From NCBI GenBank assembly GCA_965230495.1, contig CBDDLC010000002.1:198216-262215 (forward strand): DNA of 64,000 nt, in the 5' to 3' direction. The notes beneath the pieces were generated by a model that saw only the letters and a program-made list of their open reading frames with translations, made no database searches and was not told the origin of the DNA. A program made the position numbers and the translations under genes. Origin of the DNA: JACJYM01 sp965230495 (GTDB lineage: Bacteria; Bacteroidota; Bacteroidia; Chitinophagales; Saprospiraceae). Positions 8,053 through 16,907 of this stretch are shown here, one piece after another (the stretch's first letter is position 1; each line of letters begins with the position of its first letter).

Positions 8053-11000
8053 TTATCTTATCAGCGTAACATTCCCTTTTAATTCCATAGCTTCCTGGCA
8101 TTTATAATTGAAGTTGATATAGTAGAAGTATACATCTTCACTGGCTTGTTCTCCACCCATATCTCCATCTACGAATCCATTCCATCCAGTCGTATTGTTT
8201 TGGTTATCATATACTTTTTTACCCCATCTATTAAAAATCTGGAAGGTATTGATCTCAAAATAACTGCGTTGCTCCTCCTGATTAGAAACGGCATTACCAT
8301 CTAAATCCAAAATGACTATATCAAAGACATCTTGATGCATATCGTTGTTTGGACTAAAGAGATTTGGTAAGGTGGCCATCGTTCTGGCACCTATATCAAT
8401 TGTTTTTATTGTATCAACACTACAATTAGAGACATCATCGCTAACAGTAAGTTTTACATTATACTGCCCAGAACCTGCATATTGATGATCTGGGTTCTCC
8501 AGATTGGAATCATTTCCATCTCCAAAGTCCCATAAATAATTAGTTGCATTAAGGGAGTTATTAACGAATGTTACAGCTCCGGGACATTCCAGTGTATCAA
8601 TGATGTAGTCGAAAGAGGCGTCGAGATTGTATATTTCAATAGGAAGCTCGTATACTATTTGGCAACCTTCTTCCGAAAATAAAGATACATTCATAGTCGT
8701 CATTCCACTTTCAGGTATTTGATCATAGGAGAATACATATGGCGGTTGTTGATTACTTATGGTTCCTTGACCACCATTCCAAATAATGGAATCCACTTCA
8801 ACCATATCTGTAATGGTAAAAGTAATGTCCTCACCTCTACATACTTTAGTCTTATCTGCTGACAAATTGCCTTCAGGACCTATGGCAACAAAGTTGGCAG
8901 AGGTAGTGTCAGCACATCCTGTTTGGGATCTCACAATTAATTCTATTTCATGAACACCTTTTTCGTTAACACCTTGGGTAATTGCGGGCGAATTAACAAA
9001 GGGTAGACCATTTAATTTCCATTCATAAATAGTTTGATTGGGGTTTTCATTGGGATCGATAGTAGAGTTTATTCCTGTCCAATCTAATATGGTTTGGTAG
9101 CAAACAGTATCTTCAAGTCCCGTAATTTCAGCCATTGGATATTGTATAGCAACTATGGATGTGTCAATGGTATTTGTACACCCACTGGCATCTTCTTCTA
9201 TATTTAGCGTCACATTGTGGACGCCAGGTTGATCAATAACCAAACCAAAAGCCTGGTCTTCTGAGTTTCCTATATTCTCTATTTCCCAATCAAAGTGTAG
9301 GAAGGAACCGGCTAACGTATAATCTGTAGCGGCAAAGTTTACCTCTGACCCTACACAAAATTGCCTTGGGCTCAAAAACAAATTGGTAAAAGGCTCATAT
9401 ATTTCTAAAAATAGACTTATACTATCTTCACAACCTAGAGCATCAGTTAGTTTAAGTTGAATAGGCAGTTGATCCAGATTAAAAGGATTGTCGGATTCAG
9501 TAAAGTTTTTTAAAGGATTTTGTTGATTTGAACCGAAACTCCATTGGTAACCAACCACAGTGGTATCAGCTATGCTCAAATCAGTAAATTGTACATCATT
9601 GGGAAAGCAAATCTTATCTTTATCAAAAGCAAAATTTGGATCCATACCATAAGCAAATATATCTTTGGAAAGGGTATCTGTACATCCGTTAATATCTTCA
9701 GTGATTAGGGTGACTTGATTCCATCCCCTACCAAAAGCAACATCCAATATAGGGGTTCCTTTCTCTCTGGGTCTTGGCCAATTGGGAACATGCCATAAGT
9801 ATCCTTGATGACATCTTTCATCCACATCTTTAGAAATAGAAGCGTCTAAAAAATACTCCTTGGTATCACAAACTATAGTGTCGATCAAAAAGTCAGCTAC
9901 GGGTTTTCTAACAAAAACTGTTACCGAATCTCTATCCGGACTACAACTATCATTTTCATTGACGGATTCTAATATCACGTTGTAATCACCTGATTCCGGG
10001 AAAGTATATTCAAAAATATCATCTTGATTCTCTAAAGTATCGCCCTCTATAATCCAAGTAACTTTTGTGGCATTAAAGCTAGAATCAGTAAACATGACTG
10101 TGTAATGATCTTCACAATTAGTCATGTACTTGATATTGGCTTTAGATCCATTTACATTGATCACTTCACTTGTTGTATTATAACAACCATTATACTCGAC
10201 ATTCAAAGTAACATTAAATGTGCCAGGCCTATCAATAAACTTGTGAGTATAATTTGGATCTTCCGCACAATGATTTACACTACCGTCTATATCAAAATGC
10301 CATGAATCTATTCTGTCATCTAGATTATCCGCGTTTAGGGTAAGTTCATCGTAAAGACAAAATTCATTTTGAGGAAGGACATAAGAAGCATCCAATTTTT
10401 CTCCTACAAAAATCCAAATTCCAGCTGATTCATCAATGCACCCTACATCCGTTACAATAGTGGACTTCACATAGTATTCTCCGGGAGTATCATACACATG
10501 GGAAATGTCATTTACTTGACCAGGTGTGTAGGTGTCAGAAGTGCCATCTCCCCAATCATAGGTATACGAAGTGATGTTGTAAATAGAAACACTCTCATCT
10601 GAAATATTCACGGTTAGGGGTGCACATCCTCGGGAAGTAGAAGGTGTGAATTCTGCATCTGGATGATCCCAGTAAAAAGAATCAATTTTTTCGCCCTTAC
10701 ACCCATGCTCTGAATAAACGGTTAATTCCATGTAAAATGTATCAGGTTCAAAAACGTAAAAACTGTCTCTGTCCGGGTCATCATATTCCAATAAATAGTC
10801 ATATAGTTCTCCTACATTATCCTGAATGTCATTCCATAGATAAATATCATGGGTCTTATCTACAGCTTCGAATGAGTATATCTGCGGATCTTGACAACTA
10901 ATGAGAGGATCAAAAGTGAAATCAGCATTAGGTTCATCCACATATACCTTTATTAATGTGTCACTCTTGCAGTCTTCACCATTCAAAGCGGTTAATTGTA

Positions 11001-11964
11001 TTTCTTTATCGCCACCACTCAAATATTGAATAAAAGGTGTTCTTTGTGTAGATTCGGCAATGGTTGCAGTACCATCAAATTTCCATTCAAAATTTTCTGC
11101 CACGGTATTATTGACGATACTTAGGTATCTTTCAGGACATATAGTATCTGAAACCATCAAATCAAATTGAGGAGGACCTACATTAACTTTACGTTGGATA
11201 TTAACTTCGCATCCGTCTCCATTATCTACGGTCAATATTATCGTATATTCACCTGCTTCATCATAAGTAGGGTTAGTGGGGTTGTACTCATTGCTGGTTT
11301 CACCATTTCCAAAATCCCAAGTATATGAAAAAGAAGGATTGTTTTCACTTGAATTGGCAATTGGCAAAGTAAGTGGTAATTCACAAAGATTAATGTCTTG
11401 ATCATAGTCAAAGTTGACATTTACTCTTTCTGATAGTGATATAAAATCTTCAAAAGTGAGTGTGGATTCACAATCTTGATCTCCGGTTAGAATTCTCAAT
11501 GTTACGTCAAAATCACCGGCCAAAGTGTATGTATATAAAGGATTTTCATCATTGCTGCTAGCTCCATCACCGAAAGCCCATTGAAAACCCAGTACTTCGA
11601 TTCTAGGGTCAACAACAGAGTTATTTGTAAATTGGATGGTTTGTGGAGCACAACCTTCATTAATAGAGGCTTCTATCTTAATATCCGGAAGTGGAATAAC
11701 TTCAATTGTTAACTGACCTACTAGTGTACCACCTTCACCTTCATAAAGAGATACTGTAAAGTCTCCACTATTAACATACTGTACTTGGGGATTTTCAAGT
11801 GTAGAACTACTTCCATTCCCAAAATCCCAAAAATAAGTACTAAGTGCATTGTCTGCCGAAAAATTAACTGTCATAGGAGCACATCCCCTCGTTATATCTG
11901 CACTTTGGCCGAAAATATTAGAGTATGTAGCAAAAACCAAAATAGATAGTAATATTCTTTTCAT
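8053..11964 (-). CDS. Large PKD-domain surface protein with T9SS type B (gliding-motility) sorting domain
   Basis: 1303 residues from the ATG at 11964, which gives a clean signal peptide 'MKRILLSILVFATYSNIFGQ'; an in-frame GTG at 11973 would overlap the upstream stop. The body is a chain of roughly ten PKD-like domains, shown by 'YFWDFGNGSSSTLENPQ', 'GFQWAFGDGASSNDENP', 'YTWDFGNGETSNEYNP' and, near the end, 'YLWDFGDGNDSNLENPDHQY'. Cysteines recur about twice per domain ('GCAPMTVNFS', 'GCAPQTIQF', 'GCAPLTVNIS'). The last 90 or so residues ('LPNLFSPNNDMHQDVF', 'FQIFNRWGKKVYDN', 'GWNGF') are the type B gliding-motility-associated sorting domain. It is probably an adhesin or extracellular filament, last gene of an operon with a metalloprotease and PorP/SprF. 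Confidence 0.9.
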   Translation of the reverse strand: MKRILLSILVFATYSNIFGQSADITRGCAPMTVNFSADNALSTYFWDFGNGSSSTLENPQVQYVNSGDFTVSLYEGEGGTLVGQLTIEVIPLPDIKIEASINEGCAPQTIQFTNNSVVDPRIEVLGFQWAFGDGASSNDENPLYTYTLAGDFDVTLRILTGDQDCESTLTFEDFISLSERVNVNFDYDQDINLCELPLTLPIANSSENNPSFSYTWDFGNGETSNEYNPTNPTYDEAGEYTIILTVDNGDGCEVNIQRKVNVGPPQFDLMVSDTICPERYLSIVNNTVAENFEWKFDGTATIAESTQRTPFIQYLSGGDKEIQLTALNGEDCKSDTLIKVYVDEPNADFTFDPLISCQDPQIYSFEAVDKTHDIYLWNDIQDNVGELYDYLLEYDDPDRDSFYVFEPDTFYMELTVYSEHGCKGEKIDSFYWDHPDAEFTPSTSRGCAPLTVNISDESVSIYNITSYTYDWGDGTSDTYTPGQVNDISHVYDTPGEYYVKSTIVTDVGCIDESAGIWIFVGEKLDASYVLPQNEFCLYDELTLNADNLDDRIDSWHFDIDGSVNHCAEDPNYTHKFIDRPGTFNVTLNVEYNGCYNTTSEVINVNGSKANIKYMTNCEDHYTVMFTDSSFNATKVTWIIEGDTLENQDDIFEYTFPESGDYNVILESVNENDSCSPDRDSVTVFVRKPVADFLIDTIVCDTKEYFLDASISKDVDERCHQGYLWHVPNWPRPREKGTPILDVAFGRGWNQVTLITEDINGCTDTLSKDIFAYGMDPNFAFDKDKICFPNDVQFTDLSIADTTVVGYQWSFGSNQQNPLKNFTESDNPFNLDQLPIQLKLTDALGCEDSISLFLEIYEPFTNLFLSPRQFCVGSEVNFAATDYTLAGSFLHFDWEIENIGNSEDQAFGLVIDQPGVHNVTLNIEEDASGCTNTIDTSIVAIQYPMAEITGLEDTVCYQTILDWTGINSTIDPNENPNQTIYEWKLNGLPFVNSPAITQGVNEKGVHEIELIVRSQTGCADTTSANFVAIGPEGNLSADKTKVCRGEDITFTITDMVEVDSIIWNGGQGTISNQQPPYVFSYDQIPESGMTTMNVSLFSEEGCQIVYELPIEIYNLDASFDYIIDTLECPGAVTFVNNSLNATNYLWDFGDGNDSNLENPDHQYAGSGQYNVKLTVSDDVSNCSVDTIKTIDIGARTMATLPNLFSPNNDMHQDVFDIVILDLDGNAVSNQEEQRSYFEINTFQIFNRWGKKVYDNQNNTTGWNGFVDGDMGGEQASEDVYFYYINFNYKCQEAMELKGNVTLIR

Positions 11965-11966
11965 TT

Positions 11967-12746
11967 TTACCACATTTTAAAATTAGAATTAAGGTAACTG
12001 TTGGCCATTTTTAGATATTGTCCATGGGTAAATCCGCAAGTGCAAGGATAGTAACTCATGACATTACCAACATCGGGTTGGTAAAACATTTGAAATGAAT
12101 CCCTCTTGAGAGAAATAAACTCACAGTCAGGGCCTATATAATCACTCATTTTATCGCTGGGAACATATGGATCCGCTGGTGTATCACATATACCATCACC
12201 CTCGGTTTCACAATTAAGGCCATTAACCCATTCCTTGCCGTTTCCTTCAAAAGTATGTTTTAAGCCAAAGAGATGACCTAATTCATGGGCCACAGTACCT
12301 GCTCCACATCCCTTTTTAATAAATACAAGACCTGATTCCGGACCTGCAATACCTCCCAAACTAGCATGACCACACTTCGTAGGTGGTTCAAAAGTGCCAA
12401 TGTAGTAGAAATTGATTCGATTTTTTTCGTGCATCAAAGCTTTAAACCTGCCATCTTCAATAGGTTCCGGTGCTATTGAGTCGAATGCATAATTATCCAT
12501 ATAATCAATATGACATATTTCAAAATTGATACAGATGGGCGAAAAATACATACTAGCACCTTCAATATCAGCTCTCAATTGATCTTCAGTAATATTTGCA
12601 TTGCCCAGACTATCTTTAACTACATGTACATATACCTGAAAGGTCTTATCTACGCAGGGTAGCTCTTTGTGATAGTGATGAAGCTCTTGACCCCATAGGG
12701 CCATGGGTATTAAACCGATTATTAAACAAATAATTTTTCTCATCAT
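11967..12746 (-). CDS. Secreted M43-like zinc metalloprotease
   Basis: 259 residues. Signal peptide at the start ('IICLIIGLIPMALWGQ'). The zinc site 'AHELGHLFGLKHTF' contains HExxHxxGxxH, and a Met-turn 'GNVMSYYPC' follows about 70 residues later; both fit family M43 (cytophagalysin/pappalysin). Several cysteines near the active site suggest disulfides. No T9SS sorting domain is visible at the C-terminus ('NSNFKMW'), so it may stay in the periplasm or leave another way. It lies between PorP/SprF (18-base gap) and the PKD protein (2-base gap to that ATG). A role in processing that protein is inference from position. Confidence 0.88.
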   Translation of the reverse strand: MMRKIICLIIGLIPMALWGQELHHYHKELPCVDKTFQVYVHVVKDSLGNANITEDQLRADIEGASMYFSPICINFEICHIDYMDNYAFDSIAPEPIEDGRFKALMHEKNRINFYYIGTFEPPTKCGHASLGGIAGPESGLVFIKKGCGAGTVAHELGHLFGLKHTFEGNGKEWVNGLNCETEGDGICDTPADPYVPSDKMSDYIGPDCEFISLKRDSFQMFYQPDVGNVMSYYPCTCGFTHGQYLKMANSYLNSNFKMW

Positions 12747-12764
12747 AGGATTGTTTCTTATGGT

Positions 12765-13808
12765 TTAAAGTCTGGGACAGTATATAATTGGATCTACCTT
12801 CAAAGTCTTATCAGGATAAAATATATGATAGCCGCCTAATTCAAAAGCACCTTGGCTATTCACATGTTCGGCTATATCAGATAAACTTAAGTCAAACGAA
12901 AATGTAATTTGTGTTTTATTGGTCTTCATTCCGAGAATAACATTCGCAGAATCACCTGCCCTGTATCCTAACCCTGAGATAAGAGCCCATTTTCCTTTTT
13001 TCTTAATTGTATATTCAGAAATGAACTGAAAATTCATGTTTGACTGCTTATCACTATTGTTATTAAATGAAAGGTAAGCTGCAGGTTCAATTACCAATCT
13101 TTTTCCTACCAATGATCGTATATTTCCATGAAAGTTAAGACGTCTTCCTATTAAAGCTTGAGTAGTAGAGCCTTCTATTCCATATCTAATATTCGGAGCA
13201 TTGAGATGCATCATTGCAAAACCAATTTGGAAAGAGGTTGTTTTGGTCATCAAAGACTTAAAACTAACACCAACATTTAAAGGGCTGAAATTTTCACTAA
13301 GACTGCCCAAAGCTTCTATGTCCTGTCTTTCATTCCCCATGAAAATGGAATTTCGGTCACCAGGGTTTGAATCATCGGCTCCTACACCCATATATCCGTA
13401 TTCTAATCCAATAGAAACTACATTTTTGCCCTTTTTTCCAAAAGGGATGTGATAACCTACACCTAATCCACCTCCAGTCATGCCTATTTTGTAATCTCCG
13501 ATCTTGTCATAGTCCATGCTTAATGCCAATCCGATCCAATGATTTTTATTGAGAGGAGAAAAAAGATTATATTCAAATCCTATAACACCTGTCTGATAAG
13601 TGTTTTGGAATTGGGTTCTAACCTGAGCCTGAACCTTATAAGTACCAAGAAAAGAACCACTAAGTGCTGGATTAAAGAAGTTTTGTACATTCCTGTAATT
13701 AGTAAAATGCAAATCTTGTCCAAAACAAGGGCTAAGAAAAAACACCAAAATAACTGCACAACAAATAGTGCCGACTTTGTTAGTGAGAATGATGTAAAGT
13801 TTCATCAT
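12765..13808 (-). CDS. PorP/SprF family type IX secretion outer-membrane protein
   Basis: 347 residues. Signal peptide to about residue 30, then the mature N-terminus 'QDLHFTNYRNVQNFFNPALS', the family hallmark, then barrel-like strands ('NHWIGLALSMDYDKIGDY', 'VGYHIPFG') and a C-terminal 'QGAFELGGYHIFYP...IIYCPRL' like the paralogue at 5.2 kb. First gene of an apparent operon with the M43 protease and the type B PKD protein. PorP/SprF proteins pair with type B cargo, so this one probably serves the PKD protein. Two Met codons open the frame; either is possible. Confidence 0.91.
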   Translation of the reverse strand: MMKLYIILTNKVGTICCAVILVFFLSPCFGQDLHFTNYRNVQNFFNPALSGSFLGTYKVQAQVRTQFQNTYQTGVIGFEYNLFSPLNKNHWIGLALSMDYDKIGDYKIGMTGGGLGVGYHIPFGKKGKNVVSIGLEYGYMGVGADDSNPGDRNSIFMGNERQDIEALGSLSENFSPLNVGVSFKSLMTKTTSFQIGFAMMHLNAPNIRYGIEGSTTQALIGRRLNFHGNIRSLVGKRLVIEPAAYLSFNNNSDKQSNMNFQFISEYTIKKKGKWALISGLGYRAGDSANVILGMKTNKTQITFSFDLSLSDIAEHVNSQGAFELGGYHIFYPDKTLKVDPIIYCPRL

Positions 13809-14009
13809 AATATTCTTTTTTCATTTAGGTTCTACTATTGCCTTAAGAAAGTGTCCAATCCTATGTATTAAGACGCAGTAAATAGCATCTTCGCTGCAAG
13901 AGACTTTGAAAAAGTGAATATATCAAAAATCAGGGGCTTTGGCAACTCAGTTATGTTATTACCATCGAAATGTCGTTTCCATTATTTTAGCTAATAATTA
14001 ACACATTGA

Positions 14010-15566
14010 CTATCTTGGAGATAATCTTACTATTGGAACAATCATTTCCTCCAGAGATACCCCGCCGTGCTGGAAAGTATTCTTGTAGAAATTATTGTAG
14101 TAAGTGTAATTATTTGGATAAAGGAAAAATAAATCCTCTTTGGCAAAAATAAATGTTGAACTCATGTTAGGCCTTGGTAACCCTCCTTCTTCAGGCCGTT
14201 TTATCTCAAAGACGTCTTTTGGATTGTACTTGAGATTTTTACCAACTTTATACCTTAGGTTTGTAGTAGTTTCTTTATCGCCTACAACCTTGGAAGGGTT
14301 TTTAACCCTTATAGTGCCATGATCTGTGCTTATAAATAATTGTATGTTTTTAGAGGCTAACTTTTTAAGAGAATCCCAAAGAGGAGAATTTAAAAACCAT
14401 GATCTGGTCAACGAACGATAAGCTTTTTCATCACCTGCAAGTTCTTTTAATACTTCCATTTCCGTTCTGGCATGGGACATCATGTCTATGAAGTTATATA
14501 CGATAACTGTAAAGTCATTGTTAAGAACATTTAGGATGTTGTCGTTCATTTGTTTCGCATAATAGGTATTGGTAACCTTTATGTATTGGGACTTAACATC
14601 TTTTTTAATTAACCTTTTAAGTTGAATTTCTAATAGCTCTTTTTCCTTAAGATTTTTTCCTCCTTCTTCAAAATCGTTTAACCACCATTCCGGATAGTTT
14701 TTTTGAATTTCATGGGGTGTCATTCCGGAAAAAATAGCATTACGACTATATTGAGTAGCGGTAGGAAGCATGCTATAAAAATAGTCCTCATCCTCAATAC
14801 GATATAGTTCGTTAATTATAGGTTTAATAATTTTCCATTGATCATATCGTAAATTGTCTAGAAGGACAAAAACATTGCTTTGTGAATCTTTAAGAAAGGG
14901 GAAGACCGATTTTTTGAGAAGCTGGTGAGATAAGGTAGGACCTTCTTCGTTATCCATCCAGTCGAGATAGTTTTTGGAAACATATCTGAAGAATTCCTTA
15001 TTGGCCTCAGATTTTTGAATACTAAGAATTTCTTTCATCTGATCATTGTCAGAATCATCAAGTCTTAACTCCCATCCAATTATTTTCTTATATATATCAA
15101 CCCATTCATCATAATTGGGGTTGTTCTGAATATCCATCAGAATATTTCTAAACTCTTGTTGATAGTCAGTTGCGGTTTTTTGATTCACAAGTCTTTTATT
15201 GTCAACAATTTTCTTTAAGGTAAGAAGGATTTGATTAGGATTAACGGGTTTTATTAGATAATCATCTATCTGAGAACCAATCGCCTCTTCCATTAAATTT
15301 TCGGCTTCGTTTTTTGTGATCATCACAACCGGTATGGCAGAGTTTTTTGATTTGATTTCTGTCAGTGTTTCTAAGCCAGTTATTCCTGGCATAGACTCAT
15401 CTAAAAAGATAATATCCACATCATTGTTATTATCTAAATAGTCCAACGCATCATGACCATTTGTTACTGTTTCAACTTCGTAGCCTTTTTTGTTCAGGAA
15501 GAAAAGTTGTGGCTTGAGCAAATCTATCTCGTCATCAGCCCAAAGTATCTTAATTTTATCACTCAT
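14010..15566 (-). CDS. porX: PorX, two-domain response regulator with PglZ phosphatase-like domain
   Basis: 518 residues, cytoplasmic. Residues 1-120 are a receiver domain: acidic pair D11/D12, phosphoacceptor D56 in 'IIFLDESMPG', and the conserved lysine in 'DDYLIKPVNP'. Residues of about 200-515 are the PglZ alkaline-phosphatase-superfamily domain: 'VFVLLDNLRYDQW', catalytic threonine in 'LPTATQYSRNAIFSG', metal-binding 'FISTDHGTIRVKNP' and the end 'FQHGGVSLEEMIVPIVRLSP'. PorX with PorY regulates T9SS genes, and its PglZ domain has been reported to hydrolyse oligonucleotides. Length fits the family. It is divergent from the HD-domain gene; porY is not in the window. Confidence 0.95.
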   Translation of the reverse strand: MSDKIKILWADDEIDLLKPQLFFLNKKGYEVETVTNGHDALDYLDNNNDVDIIFLDESMPGITGLETLTEIKSKNSAIPVVMITKNEAENLMEEAIGSQIDDYLIKPVNPNQILLTLKKIVDNKRLVNQKTATDYQQEFRNILMDIQNNPNYDEWVDIYKKIIGWELRLDDSDNDQMKEILSIQKSEANKEFFRYVSKNYLDWMDNEEGPTLSHQLLKKSVFPFLKDSQSNVFVLLDNLRYDQWKIIKPIINELYRIEDEDYFYSMLPTATQYSRNAIFSGMTPHEIQKNYPEWWLNDFEEGGKNLKEKELLEIQLKRLIKKDVKSQYIKVTNTYYAKQMNDNILNVLNNDFTVIVYNFIDMMSHARTEMEVLKELAGDEKAYRSLTRSWFLNSPLWDSLKKLASKNIQLFISTDHGTIRVKNPSKVVGDKETTTNLRYKVGKNLKYNPKDVFEIKRPEEGGLPRPNMSSTFIFAKEDLFFLYPNNYTYYNNFYKNTFQHGGVSLEEMIVPIVRLSPR

Positions 15567-15570
15567 TTAT

Positions 15571-15578
15571 CAAAATTA
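15571..15578 (-). promoter_or_regulatory. Candidate -7 box immediately before porX
   Basis: Reads TAATTTTG on the minus strand, matching TAnnTTTG, only 4 bases before the porX ATG. If used, the transcript would be leaderless or start just inside the gene. No -33 element is obvious. The match may be chance in AT-rich DNA. Confidence 0.35.
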
Positions 15579-15653
15579 TATCATTTTTGTAATTGCTACC
15601 TTGCAAGAAATACTTAGAAACGAAAAAGTATCAATAATTAGTGCCATTACATA

Positions 15654-16859
15654 ATGTCTGACAAAAAAATATTTAATGACCCTGTTCATGGGTTCGTAAC
15701 TTTTGATTTTAAGCTGATCTATGAATTAATTGATCACCCTTGGTTTCAAAGGCTTCGTAGGATATCTCAAATGGGACTAAGTCATTATGTCTATCCTGGA
15801 GCGGTACATACACGATTTCATCATTCCTTAGGAGCTTTGCATCTTATGAAGAGATCTCTGGACATATTGATTTCTAAAGGAGTAAAAATTAACGAGGAGG
15901 AAAAGAGGGCTGCTCAGGTAGCTATACTATTGCATGATATTGGCCATGGACCGTATTCGCATGCTCTCGAATTCAGAATTATTCCTGTTCATCATGAGCA
16001 GATTACTCTAAAGATAATGGAGGCCCTGAATGTTGAATTCAAGGGGAAACTTAGTTTGGCCATAGAAATATTTACGGATAGGTATCATCGTCCATTTCTA
16101 AATCAATTGGTTTCTTCTCAGATTGATGTGGACAGGTTGGATTATTTATCTCGTGATAGTTTTTATACAGGAGTACAAGAGGGCTTTATCGGATACAACA
16201 GAATTATTAATATGTTTAATGTTGTTGATGATCATTTAGTTGTAGAGGAAAAGGCTCTGTATACCTTAGAGCGATATATACACTCGCGAAAGTTTATGTA
16301 CGCACAGGTTTATTTGCACAAGGCGTCTCTCGCAGCAGAACTTATGTTGCGATCTTATTTTCGTCGCTTACATGACCTAATCCGCGAAGATAGTCAGGTG
16401 ATTCATAAGCTTCGCGATAATTTCCGTGACTTATTCAAATTGGTTTCGTCTTCAAAATTGAAAGAACGAGAGTTCGAAAGTTTTTTAAGTTTAGATGATT
16501 CAGATATTATTAGCTTGCTAAAGAAATCAGTGTTAAGTTCAGATTTTGTTTTACGGTACTTGTCCAAGTCCATTTTGAATAGAAATCTATTTCGTATCAA
16601 TTGGATCGAAGATAAATTGGAAAAAAAGAAAATTAAGGAATTGAGAAATAATCTTGATAAAAGATGGAATCTTGACTCTGATACGGCAAAATATTTGGTA
16701 ATATACGGTGTGGAAAAAATCAAAAATTACGATAAAAATGAGAAGGAAATTCTCGTATTGAAAAAGGATGGAGAAATCCTGCCCTTATCCTCTTTTTATA
16801 AGGGTTTTTACCTAAAAAAATATTTCAAAAAACATTACCTTTGCAGTCCCAAAATATAG
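15654..16859 (+). CDS. HD-domain phosphohydrolase
   Basis: 401 residues. Early motifs 'FNDPVHGFVTFD', 'RLRRISQMGLSHYVYPGA' and 'HTRFHHSLGALHLM' are those of the dGTPase-like HD superfamily, with the metal-binding pair in 'AILLHDIGHGPYSHALE' and a later conserved Asp in 'SQIDVDRLDYLSRDSFYTG'. Relatives include SAMHD1-like deoxynucleotide triphosphohydrolases; the exact substrate is not known for this bacterial branch. The C-terminal third is lysine-rich and less conserved. It is divergent from porX. The final codons contain a good -7 box for the next gene. Confidence 0.85.
   Translation: MSDKKIFNDPVHGFVTFDFKLIYELIDHPWFQRLRRISQMGLSHYVYPGAVHTRFHHSLGALHLMKRSLDILISKGVKINEEEKRAAQVAILLHDIGHGPYSHALEFRIIPVHHEQITLKIMEALNVEFKGKLSLAIEIFTDRYHRPFLNQLVSSQIDVDRLDYLSRDSFYTGVQEGFIGYNRIINMFNVVDDHLVVEEKALYTLERYIHSRKFMYAQVYLHKASLAAELMLRSYFRRLHDLIREDSQVIHKLRDNFRDLFKLVSSSKLKEREFESFLSLDDSDIISLLKKSVLSSDFVLRYLSKSILNRNLFRINWIEDKLEKKKIKELRNNLDKRWNLDSDTAKYLVIYGVEKIKNYDKNEKEILVLKKDGEILPLSSFYKGFYLKKYFKKHYLCSPKI
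16836..16843 (+). promoter_or_regulatory. -7 box for the repeat/OmpA protein gene
   Basis: TACCTTTG, exact TAnnTTTG match, lying inside the last codons of the HD-domain gene and 64 bases before the next ATG. The same 8-mer precedes scpB and bamD. No clear TTTG at -33. Confidence 0.55.
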
Positions 16860-16907
16860 AAACTTCAAAATAGAATAATTAATAATTTTTAAACAGACAA
16901 TTAAGTT

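Noticed and set aside
13809..14009. The 200-base gap between porX and PorP/SprF as an RNA gene or promoter region
   Set aside because: No stable hairpin, tRNA-like fold or exact TAnnTTTG box was found on either strand.
15597..15604. TACCTTGC as a promoter box for the HD-domain gene
   Set aside because: One T short of TACCTTTG, and no -33 element; not strong enough to list.
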